Assembly (NCBI GenBank): GCA_910578215.1
Contig: CAJTPH010000026.1
Span: 220 to 61,493 of the forward strand
Direction of reading: 5' to 3'
Source of the DNA: an uncultured Acetatifactor sp.
GTDB taxonomy: Bacteria; Bacillota; Clostridia; Lachnospirales; Lachnospiraceae
Length of the DNA: 61,274 nucleotides
The notes under the pieces were generated by a model. It was not told the origin of the DNA and did no database searches. It saw only the letters and a program-made list of their open reading frames with translations. Both the position numbers and the translations under genes were made by a program. Shown piece by piece: positions 54,104 through 61,274 of this stretch (position 1 is the first letter of the stretch; the number at the start of each line of letters is the position of its first letter).

Positions 54104-54805
54104 ATGGAGGAAGGTTATACTCTGACGGAGCTGGAGGAGCGGATAGGCTACCATTTTAAGGATATCGCGCTCTTGAAACAGGCGCTGACACACAGCTCCT
54201 TTACCAATGAACAGAAGATCAACAAGCTGAAAAACTATGAGCGTCTGGAGTTTTTGGGAGACGCGGTGCTGGAGCTGGTGTCCAGCGAATTCTTATTCCG
54301 GCAGCATCCCGGGCTGCCGGAGGGGGAGCTGACAAAGCAGCGCGCGTCCATGGTCTGTGAGCCGTCTCTGGCTTTCTGCGCCAAGGATCTGGAGCTGGGA
54401 CGCTTTATGCTTCTGGGGAAGGGTGAGGAGACAACGGGAGGACGGCACCGGGACAGCATTACCTCCGACGCCATGGAGGCGGTAATAGGCGCAATTTACC
54501 TGGATGGAGGAATGACGCCTGCCACGGAGTTTATCAACCGGTTTGTCTTGTCCGACCTGGAGGATAAGAAGCTTTTTTATGACAGCAAGAGCAACCTTCA
54601 GGAGCTGGTTCAGGGAAGGCTTAAGAAGAATGTTACCTATGAGCTTTTGGAGGAAAGCGGACCGGAGCACGATAAGACCTTCCGTGTTTCGGTGTGCATG
54701 GATGACAGGTGCCTTGGGACAGGCGCAGGAAGGACAAAAAAAGCGGCGGAACAGCAGGCGGCATATAAGGCGCTTTTGTTTTTGAGGGATACACAATGTA
54801 TTTAA
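54104..54805 (+). CDS. rnc: Ribonuclease III
   Basis: Double-strand RNA endonuclease for rRNA processing and mRNA turnover. 233 residues: catalytic domain (about 1-150) with the signature ERLEFLGDAVLELV and metal-site DAMEAVIGAIYLDGG, and a dsRNA-binding domain (about 158-230) ending in GRTKKAAEQQAAYKALLFL. ATG 54104 follows TTGGGAGGAT. It overlaps smc by 10 bases. Its own leader contains a structured 30-bp duplication, notable because RNase III in other bacteria cleaves its own leader. Confidence 0.97.
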   Translation: MEEGYTLTELEERIGYHFKDIALLKQALTHSSFTNEQKINKLKNYERLEFLGDAVLELVSSEFLFRQHPGLPEGELTKQRASMVCEPSLAFCAKDLELGRFMLLGKGEETTGGRHRDSITSDAMEAVIGAIYLDGGMTPATEFINRFVLSDLEDKKLFYDSKSNLQELVQGRLKKNVTYELLEESGPEHDKTFRVSVCMDDRCLGTGAGRTKKAAEQQAAYKALLFLRDTQCI

Positions 54806-57800
54806 AAAATATTGAGGTACAGGGCTTTAAGTCCTTTGCAAACAAGATAAATTTCCAGTTTCACAATGGCATCACGGGAATCGTGGGACCTAACGGCAGC
54901 GGCAAGAGCAACGTAGCGGACGCGGTGCGCTGGGTTCTGGGCGAGCAGCGGGTCAAGCAGCTGCGGGGAGCCAGCATGCAGGATGTCATTTTTTCGGGAA
55001 CAGAAAACAGGAAGCCCTTAAGCTATGCCTATGTGGCAATTACCCTGGACAACGCGGACCATCAGCTTTCCATAGATTTTGACGAGGTGACGGTGGCAAG
55101 GCGTATTTACCGTTCCGGAGAAAGTGAATATCTGATCAACGGCAGCCCGTGCCGCTTAAAGGACGTGAACGAGCTGTTTTACGATACCGGTATCGGCAAG
55201 GAGGGGTACTCCATTATCGGTCAGGGGCAGATCGACAAAATTTTGAGTGGTAAGCCCGAGGAGCGCAGGGAGCTTTTTGACGAGGCGGCGGGAATCGTAA
55301 AATTCAAGCGACGCAAGGCGGCGGCGCAGGTGAAGCTGGAAAACGAAAAGCAGAATCTGGTACGCGTCAAGGATATTTTATCGGAGCTGGAAAAGCAGAC
55401 CGGGCCGCTGGAGCGTCAGTCCGAGGTGGCAAAGGTCTACCTGCGCAAAAAGGAGGAACTAAAGACTCTGGACGTGAACGTATTCCTTATGGAAAACGTC
55501 AGGCTGAGAGAGCAGCTGTCCGCGGTGGAGGAAAAGTATACCCTTGCCGGAAACGAGCTTGCCGGTACCGTGGAAAAATATGAGGGTATCAAGACGGAGT
55601 ATGAGCGCATTCAGGGCGAAATAGAGGAACTGGAGGCGGCAATCGAGCAGGCAAGAAGCACGGTGACGGATGCGGGGCTTATGCGCGGCAGGCTTGAGGG
55701 CGAGCTGAACGTCCTGAAGGAGCAGATCAACTCGGCAAACGGCAGCGAGGCACATTTGAACAGCCGCCGCAGCGTTCTGCAGGAGGAGATTGCCGCCAGA
55801 GAAAAGGATAAGGCAGCCATTCTGAACGAAAAGAGCGCTACTGACAGCGAGGTGCGGGAGATCACCGCTACCGCCGGAGAGATGCGGGCGAGGCTGGACG
55901 AAATCCAGCAAAAAATCGCGGAATTAAACAGCAATATTGAAGCGGGAAAAAACACCATCATAGGCGAGCTCAACCAGAGGGCAACCATCAAATCCAGGAT
56001 GGGCCGCTTTGATACCATGATGGAGCAGGAAAATATCCGCAGGGCAGAGCTTAATTCAAGGCTGCTGCGCGCAAAATCGGACGAGGCGGCAAGAGAGGAA
56101 ACCATAAAGAAGCTGGAGGATGAATTTGCGGCGGTGACGGAAGAAATCCGCCTGATGAACGAGAGACAGGCGGCAATGGACCAGGAGCTGGGGGATATCA
56201 GAGAGACTCTGACAAAAAAGGATGCCGGGCTCAGGGAGACCCAGAGCGCCTATCATATGGAGAACTCAAAGCTGGAAGCGCTGTCTAACCTGACGGAGCG
56301 CTATGAGGGCTACGGCGGCAGCGTCAAGAGAGTGATGGAGCAGAAGGACAAGGAAAAAGGCATAATCGGCGTGGTTGCGGATATTATCAAAGTAGAGAAA
56401 AAGTACGAGACCGCAATCGAGACCGCGCTGGGTGGCAATATTCAGAATATTGTTACCGACGATGAGGAAACCGCAAAGCGCATGATCCGCTTCCTGAAAA
56501 CCAACAGGCTGGGACGCGCAACCTTCCTACCGCTGACCAGCATTACCAATCCCCAGGAATTTAAAAATCCCGACGCACTGAAGGAAAAGGGCGTTTTGGG
56601 AATGGCGGATACGCTTGTGCAGATCGAGGACAAATACCGCAACGTGGCGCGCGCCATGCTGGGGCGCATCGTGGTAGTCGACAATGTGGACAATGCGGTA
56701 AAAATAGCGAAGAAATTTGACTATGGCATCCGGATGGTGACGTTGGAGGGAGAGCTTCTTGTCCCCGGCGGCGCTATCAGCGGAGGCGCTTTTAAAAACA
56801 GCAGCAATCTCCTGGGCAGACGCCGGGAGCTGGACGAGCTGGAAAAGAATGTCAAGAAGCTGCGTGCGGCAATCGATTCCGTCAACAGGGAGATCGATGA
56901 GACAAAGGCAAAGAGGAACAGGCTGCGCATGGATGCGGAGGCGCTCAGAGCGGACATTCAGCGCAAGTCTATCGAGCAGAATACCGCACGCCTGAATATC
57001 AGCCAGACGCGCCAGCGCATGGAGGAGGAGGTCGAGGGCGTCGCTTCCCTGAAGCTGGAAGAAAAAGAAATCGAAAACAGGATCTATGAAATTAAAAACG
57101 ACAAGGAAGCCGTTCAGCGGGAGCTTATGGACAGCGAATCCCTGGAAAAGAGTACCCAGGAGCAGATCCTCCTGTTTCAGAAGGAGCTTGAGGGCAGGCG
57201 CACAGAGGAGACGGAGATGTCGGCACAGGTTTCCGAGTGGGAGTTAAAAGCTGAGAAAATGCGCCAGACCCTGGACTTTAAGCAGGCAAACATAGACCGT
57301 ATCGACGGTGAAATCCAGCGTTCAAACAAGGAGCTTGCGGAGATTCTGGAGGCGCTGGAGGAAAACAGGAGAGAAATCCAACGCAAGAAACAAAATATTG
57401 CGGAGATAGAAAAGACAATCGAGGCTTCCTATGACACACAGAATGAGTCGGAGCTGAAGCTGAAGGAGACGGCGGCGCGCCGGGAGGAGCTGACCGCCAG
57501 GCAGAAAAGCTTTTTCCAGAGGCGTGAGGAGCTGTCGGAGCAAAGATCTGCTCTGGACAAGGAAGTGTACAGGCTGAACGCTCAGAAGGAGAAGCTGGAG
57601 GAATCCCTGGAATCACAGATCAACTACATGTGGGACGAGTACGAGATCACATTGAGCGACGCGGCATCTATCCGGGACGAGAGCATGACGGATCTTCCCG
57701 CCATGAAAAAAGAGATATCCGCCCTGAAGGAGCAGATCAAAAAGCTGGGCGATGTCAATGTGAATGCCATTGAGGATTATAAGAATCTCATGGAGCGCTT

Positions 57801-58356
57801 TACCTTTATGAAAAACCAGCACGACGACCTGGTGGCGGCGCAGGAAACGCTGGAGGGTATCATCGAGGAGCTTGACACCGCCATGAGAAAGCAGTTTACG
57901 GAGAAGTTTGCGGATATTAACCGTGAATTTGACAAGGTCTTTAAGGAGCTGTTCGGCGGCGGCAAGGGCACGCTTGAGCTGATGGAGGATGAGGATATTC
58001 TGGAGGCGGGCATCCGCATTATCGCCCAGCCCCCCGGAAAGAAGCTGCAGAACATGATGCAGCTGTCCGGCGGAGAGAAGGCGCTGACGGCAATTTCCCT
58101 GCTTTTTGCCATCCAGAACCTGAAGCCGTCCCCGTTCTGCCTTCTGGACGAGATCGAGGCGGCGCTGGACGACTCCAATGTGGGGCGCTTTGCCAAGTAT
58201 TTACATAAGCTCACAAAAAATACACAGTTTATTGTGATTACACACAGGAGAGGCACAATGGAGCAGGTGGACCGTCTGTACGGTATAACGATGCAGGAGA
58301 AGGGCGTGTCCACGCTGGTGAGCGTGAACCTGATCGACAAGGATCTGACGGATTAG
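54796..58356 (+). CDS. smc: Chromosome segregation protein SMC
   Basis: 1186 residues. ATPase head with Walker A GPNGSGKSN (31-39), a long coiled coil (about 170-500), the hinge (about 505-665) with conserved glycines (NRLGRATFLPL, GGAISGG), a second coil (about 670-1020), and the C-terminal head with signature QLSGGEKALTA (about 1088) and Walker B FCLLDEIEAALDDSN. It condenses and orients the chromosome with ScpAB, which are not in the window. It starts inside the end of rnc, so it is translationally coupled. Confidence 0.98.
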   Translation: MYLKNIEVQGFKSFANKINFQFHNGITGIVGPNGSGKSNVADAVRWVLGEQRVKQLRGASMQDVIFSGTENRKPLSYAYVAITLDNADHQLSIDFDEVTVARRIYRSGESEYLINGSPCRLKDVNELFYDTGIGKEGYSIIGQGQIDKILSGKPEERRELFDEAAGIVKFKRRKAAAQVKLENEKQNLVRVKDILSELEKQTGPLERQSEVAKVYLRKKEELKTLDVNVFLMENVRLREQLSAVEEKYTLAGNELAGTVEKYEGIKTEYERIQGEIEELEAAIEQARSTVTDAGLMRGRLEGELNVLKEQINSANGSEAHLNSRRSVLQEEIAAREKDKAAILNEKSATDSEVREITATAGEMRARLDEIQQKIAELNSNIEAGKNTIIGELNQRATIKSRMGRFDTMMEQENIRRAELNSRLLRAKSDEAAREETIKKLEDEFAAVTEEIRLMNERQAAMDQELGDIRETLTKKDAGLRETQSAYHMENSKLEALSNLTERYEGYGGSVKRVMEQKDKEKGIIGVVADIIKVEKKYETAIETALGGNIQNIVTDDEETAKRMIRFLKTNRLGRATFLPLTSITNPQEFKNPDALKEKGVLGMADTLVQIEDKYRNVARAMLGRIVVVDNVDNAVKIAKKFDYGIRMVTLEGELLVPGGAISGGAFKNSSNLLGRRRELDELEKNVKKLRAAIDSVNREIDETKAKRNRLRMDAEALRADIQRKSIEQNTARLNISQTRQRMEEEVEGVASLKLEEKEIENRIYEIKNDKEAVQRELMDSESLEKSTQEQILLFQKELEGRRTEETEMSAQVSEWELKAEKMRQTLDFKQANIDRIDGEIQRSNKELAEILEALEENRREIQRKKQNIAEIEKTIEASYDTQNESELKLKETAARREELTARQKSFFQRREELSEQRSALDKEVYRLNAQKEKLEESLESQINYMWDEYEITLSDAASIRDESMTDLPAMKKEISALKEQIKKLGDVNVNAIEDYKNLMERFTFMKNQHDDLVAAQETLEGIIEELDTAMRKQFTEKFADINREFDKVFKELFGGGKGTLELMEDEDILEAGIRIIAQPPGKKLQNMMQLSGGEKALTAISLLFAIQNLKPSPFCLLDEIEAALDDSNVGRFAKYLHKLTKNTQFIVITHRRGTMEQVDRLYGITMQEKGVSTLVSVNLIDKDLTD

Positions 58357-58412
58357 GGACCTGAACGGGAAGGACTGAACATATTTCATTTTTAAAGGAA
58401 GGTAATGCATCT

Positions 58413-59462
58413 ATGAGTAATGAAGAAAAGCGTTTTATGGAGGAAGAACATTCTACGGAGGAGAAATATTCCAAAGATGCTTCGCAGCAGGAGGAAAAGA
58501 AGGGCCTGTTTGCCAGACTAAAGCGAGGGCTGACGAAGACAAGGGAGAGCATCGTCAGAGGGATAGACTCTGTATTCGGCGGCTTTTCGGCTATTACGGA
58601 TGACTTTTATGAGGAGCTGGAAGAAATCCTGATTATGGGAGATATCGGCATTAATGCCACCACCGGGATTCTGGAGCGCCTTAAAGCCAAGGTGAAGGAG
58701 CAGCATATCAAGGCTCCGCAGGAGTGTAAGCGGCTTCTGATCGAAGGCATCAGAGAGCAGATGCATGTGGACGAAGCCGCCTATGACTTTGAGAAAAAAC
58801 AGTCCATCGTTATGGTGATCGGCGTCAACGGCGTGGGAAAGACCACCTCTGTGGGCAAGCTTGCCGGTAAGCTCAAAGGCCAGGGAAGAAAGGTGCTGAT
58901 CGCGGCGGCGGATACCTTCCGGGCAGCGGCGGGAGACCAGCTTGCGGAATGGGCAAGCGCGGACGTCCCCATGATAGGGGGAACCGAGGGGGCGGACCCC
59001 GCCAGCGTAGTGTATGACGCAGTCAATGCCGCAAAGGCGAGGGGGGTGGACGTATTGCTGATCGATACGGCAGGGCGTCTGCACAACAAAAAAAATCTCA
59101 TGGAAGAACTGCGGAAGATGAACCGTATTATTGATAAGGAGTTTCCGGACGCACACAGAGAAAATCTGATCGTGCTGGACGGCACCACGGGACAGAACGC
59201 GCTGGTCCAGGCAAGGGAATTCGGAGGAGTCGCCCGGCTGACAGGCATTATTCTCACCAAGCTGGACGGAACCGCAAAGGGCGGCATAGCCGTGGCGATA
59301 CAGTCCGAGCTGCATGTGCCGGTAAAATATATCGGTGTCGGCGAGAGCATCGACGATCTGCAGAAGTTTGATTCCGACGCGTTTGTAAACGCCCTCTTTG
59401 ACGTGAAGCCCGATGAAGCGGAGACGGGCGGCGGACAGGACGAGGAAACGGAGGAACGGTAA
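58413..59462 (+). CDS. ftsY: Signal recognition particle receptor FtsY
   Basis: Membrane-associated GTPase that docks SRP-ribosome complexes at the translocon. 349 residues. A short acidic N-terminus (1-30, with hexad-like MEEEHS TEEKYS) precedes the N domain and the G domain: G1 GVNGVGKTT (137-145), DTFRAAAGDQL, G3 DTAGRLHNK and G4 TKLDGTAKGG. ATG 58413 follows AAAGGAAGG. Placement after smc is the normal Firmicutes order. Confidence 0.97.
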   Translation: MSNEEKRFMEEEHSTEEKYSKDASQQEEKKGLFARLKRGLTKTRESIVRGIDSVFGGFSAITDDFYEELEEILIMGDIGINATTGILERLKAKVKEQHIKAPQECKRLLIEGIREQMHVDEAAYDFEKKQSIVMVIGVNGVGKTTSVGKLAGKLKGQGRKVLIAAADTFRAAAGDQLAEWASADVPMIGGTEGADPASVVYDAVNAAKARGVDVLLIDTAGRLHNKKNLMEELRKMNRIIDKEFPDAHRENLIVLDGTTGQNALVQAREFGGVARLTGIILTKLDGTAKGGIAVAIQSELHVPVKYIGVGESIDDLQKFDSDAFVNALFDVKPDEAETGGGQDEETEER

Positions 59463-59944
59463 GGAGACAAGACCCGCCGTCACAGGAAACGGATAAGGGC
59501 AATTGTGATAATACCTGGGCTGAAGACGGAGCCGGGAAGTAAATAAAGCTGATCAAGGGTATGCATATGGCAGCGGGAATGGAAACGGAAATGGAATCGG
59601 AAAAAGAAGCAAAACCCAGGCGGAAAAAGAAGTTAAAGAAGACGTGAATAATGAAATTAAGAAAGAAATTAAGATAAGAAGTAATTCAAGAAAGAAAGTA
59701 AGATAAGAAAGAATTCAACAAAGAATTCAAAATAGAAATGAAGAAAGAGGCAAAAGCGGAAACGGAAATGGAAGCAAAAACAGACATAGAAGCAAAAACA
59801 GACATGGAAGCAAAAACAGACATGGTAGTAAAAATAGAAATGGAAGCAAAAACGGAAATAGGAACAAAAACAGAAATGGAAGCGAAAACAGGCATGCAAA
59901 AGCAGGCGGAGCTTAAAACAGAAAAAACCGGCGAGGGGAAAGAG
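59463..59944 (+). other. A-rich low-complexity region before ilvA
   Basis: 482 bases with no recognised gene. From about 59577 the plus strand is almost all purine (GGAAA, AAGAAA, GAATTC words) and contains stops at first. From 59738 it stays open in the ilvA frame. It contains the 18-bp array described separately. No T-box or terminator hairpin is evident. Confidence 0.7.
59768..59911 (+). repeat. 18-bp (hexapeptide) tandem array upstream of ilvA, eight units
   Basis: Eight in-frame 18-base units, consensus ATGGAAGCAAAAACAGAC, coding [M/I]EAKT[D/E] when read in the ilvA frame. The array ends 33 bases before the ilvA start. Six of the eight units begin with ATG. Confidence 0.92.
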
Positions 59945-61156
59945 ATGCTGACGCTGGATAAATTTGAGGAGGCGTCCGAGATCGTAAAAAGGGTGACGCT
60001 GGAGACAAAGCTGATATTCAGCGATTTTCTGAGCAGCCAGACGGGGAACAGGGTGTATTTGAAGCCTGAAAATATGCAGTTTACAGGGGCATATAAGCTG
60101 CGAGGGGCATATTACAAGATGAGCACCCTGACGGAGGCTGACCGGGCCAAGGGGCTGATAACCGCATCGGCAGGCAATCATGCCCAAGGCGTCGCCTATG
60201 CCGCCAGGTGCTACGGCGCCAAGGCTACGATTGTTATGCCTACGACCACGCCCCTGATCAAGGTAAACCGCACCAAGGGCTATGGCGCTGAGGTAGTGCT
60301 GTACGGCGATGTCTATGACGAGGCATGCGAGAAGGCATATGAGCTTGCCAGGGAGCATGGCTATACCTTTATCCATCCCTTTGACGATCTGGCGGTGGCG
60401 ACCGGGCAGGGTACGATAGCGATGGAGATATTCAAGGAGCTGCCCCTGGTGGACTATATTCTGGTGCCCATCGGCGGAGGCGGGCTTGCCACGGGAGTTT
60501 CCACGCTGGCAAAGCTTTTGAATCCCAAGATAAAGGTTATCGGCGTGGAGCCCGCCGGGGCAAGCTGCATGCAGGCATCTCTGGCGGAGGGCAGGGTGGT
60601 TACGCTGCCTAAGGTGAACACGATTGCGGACGGCACGGCAGTGAAGACGCCGGGCGAAAAGCTTTTTCCCTATCTGCAGCAAAACCTGGACGGTATCATT
60701 ACCGTGGAGGACGAGGAGCTGGTTGTGGCTTTCCTGGATATGGTTGAAAACCACAAAATGGTTGTGGAAAATTCCGGGCTGCTTGCGGCTGCGGCTTTAA
60801 AGCATCTGGATGTAAAGGACAAGAAAATCGTAGCTATTTTAAGCGGCGGAAATATGGATGTGATCACCATGTCATCCGTGGTGCAGCAGGGGCTGATTAT
60901 ACGGGACAGGATTTTTACCGTTTCGGTGCTTCTGCCGGATAAGCCGGGTGAGCTTTGCCGCGTAGCGGGCATTATTGCCAATGTCAGCGGCAATGTAATT
61001 AAACTGGAGCACAATCAGTTTGTGTCCATCAACAGGAATGCGGCGGTAGAGCTTCAGATTACTCTGGAGGCATTTGGCACGGAGCACAAGGAACAGATTA
61101 TGTCCGCACTGGAAAAGGAAGGCTATAAGCCCAAGCTGGTGCGCGCAAATATTTAG
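59945..61156 (+). CDS. ilvA: Threonine ammonia-lyase (threonine dehydratase) with ACT domain
   Basis: PLP enzyme that deaminates threonine to 2-oxobutanoate, feeding isoleucine synthesis or catabolism. 403 residues from ATG 59945. PLP lysine K51 is in FTGAYKLRGAYYKMS, the phosphate loop is PIGGGGLATG, and a single ACT domain lies at about 325-403 (FTVSVLLPDKPGELCRVAGII). The size matches the short catabolic/biosynthetic form rather than the two-ACT E. coli IlvA. GAGGGGAAAG sits 2-11 bases before ATG 59945. The frame is open to ATG 59738 through the hexad array, but that ATG has no ribosome site. Confidence 0.95.
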   Translation: MLTLDKFEEASEIVKRVTLETKLIFSDFLSSQTGNRVYLKPENMQFTGAYKLRGAYYKMSTLTEADRAKGLITASAGNHAQGVAYAARCYGAKATIVMPTTTPLIKVNRTKGYGAEVVLYGDVYDEACEKAYELAREHGYTFIHPFDDLAVATGQGTIAMEIFKELPLVDYILVPIGGGGLATGVSTLAKLLNPKIKVIGVEPAGASCMQASLAEGRVVTLPKVNTIADGTAVKTPGEKLFPYLQQNLDGIITVEDEELVVAFLDMVENHKMVVENSGLLAAAALKHLDVKDKKIVAILSGGNMDVITMSSVVQQGLIIRDRIFTVSVLLPDKPGELCRVAGIIANVSGNVIKLEHNQFVSINRNAAVELQITLEAFGTEHKEQIMSALEKEGYKPKLVRANI

Positions 61157-61224
61157 GGTAAAAGCCCACGCTGCGGGTTTATGTCCTAAAGCTGCTTCCG
61201 ATGCTAAAGTGCGCAAAATCAGGG

Positions 61225-61230
61225 TATAAT
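61225..61230 (+). promoter_or_regulatory. Possible -10 element at the window end
   Basis: TATAAT after an AGGG, without a good -35. It may drive a gene beyond the window. The last 118 bases hold nothing else I can recognise. Confidence 0.3.
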
Positions 61231-61274
61231 ATACTCAAGAATCCAGCCGCTGCGCGTCTGCCGCGCTGTGCGCT

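Noticed and set aside
59738..59944. Extended N-terminus for IlvA from ATG 59738
   Set aside because: No ribosome site at 59738 and a strong one at 59945, where the normal protein begins. The repeat is kept as a separate feature.

Overview
The window reads as chromosome of a Gram-positive anaerobe of the Clostridia, most likely Lachnospiraceae. The evidence is one-step meso-diaminopimelate dehydrogenase, a Trp T-box leader on trpBA, the Pta-AckA acetate pathway, an RNase III-SMC-FtsY cluster, a YceD-L32-PlsX-ACP order, strong purine-rich ribosome binding sites and TTGACA/TATAAT promoters. Genus is inference; no 16S gene is present.

Layout. 1-3.4 kb holds the end of an rRNA operon: a pre-23S leader, the 23S gene and a terminator, with no 5S visible. 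3.5-9.1 kb is a two-component system with a MacB/Bce-type ABC exporter. 9.2-11.2 kb has a CheV coupling protein and a divergent Sir2-like protein. 11.3-14.4 kb is a very acidic single-pass membrane protein built from three different tandem repeats. 14.5-26.8 kb mixes housekeeping genes (hisHF, ung, ddh, lysA, an S66 peptidase, tRNA-Leu, a YhfC-like membrane protein, an HMGL-like aldolase, metY, a zinc-finger anti-sigma-like protein) with small AT-richer orphans. 26.8-36 kb is a tight run: polA, coaE, an FtsA-like ATPase, a WalJ-like hydrolase, then the ACT/UPF0210 pair. 36-42.5 kb has tmcAL (minus), pta-ackA, a membrane-anchored C39-like peptidase and an AraC regulator (minus) divergent from a DUF5107/TPR protein. 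46-49.3 kb is the accessory spot: a decayed T-box with a trpB scrap, an AT-rich secreted cysteine-protease-like gene, and two paralogous small membrane proteins of which the second is frameshifted. 49.3-61.2 kb returns to core genes: trpBA behind an intact Trp T-box, yceD-rpmF, plsX-acpP, rnc-smc-ftsY and ilvA.

The most unusual signals are these. (1) In-frame 18-bp (hexapeptide) tandem arrays lie at or before the starts of three unrelated genes: lysA, ilvA and the acidic repeat protein. Most units begin with Met/Ile/Val codons. (2) The T-box relic lies exactly 2,920 bp upstream of its intact copy, followed by about 40 bp of trpB coding sequence, and flanks the protease cassette. (3) A 30-bp perfect direct repeat sits in the leader of the RNase III gene, with one complementary strand between the copies, which suggests a switch or a self-cleavage site. 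(4) PhoB-like direct repeats lie in front of the ABC exporter.

Method limits: everything was read by eye. Promoters and terminators are pattern matches, family names come from recognised motifs, and no database search or folding program was run.
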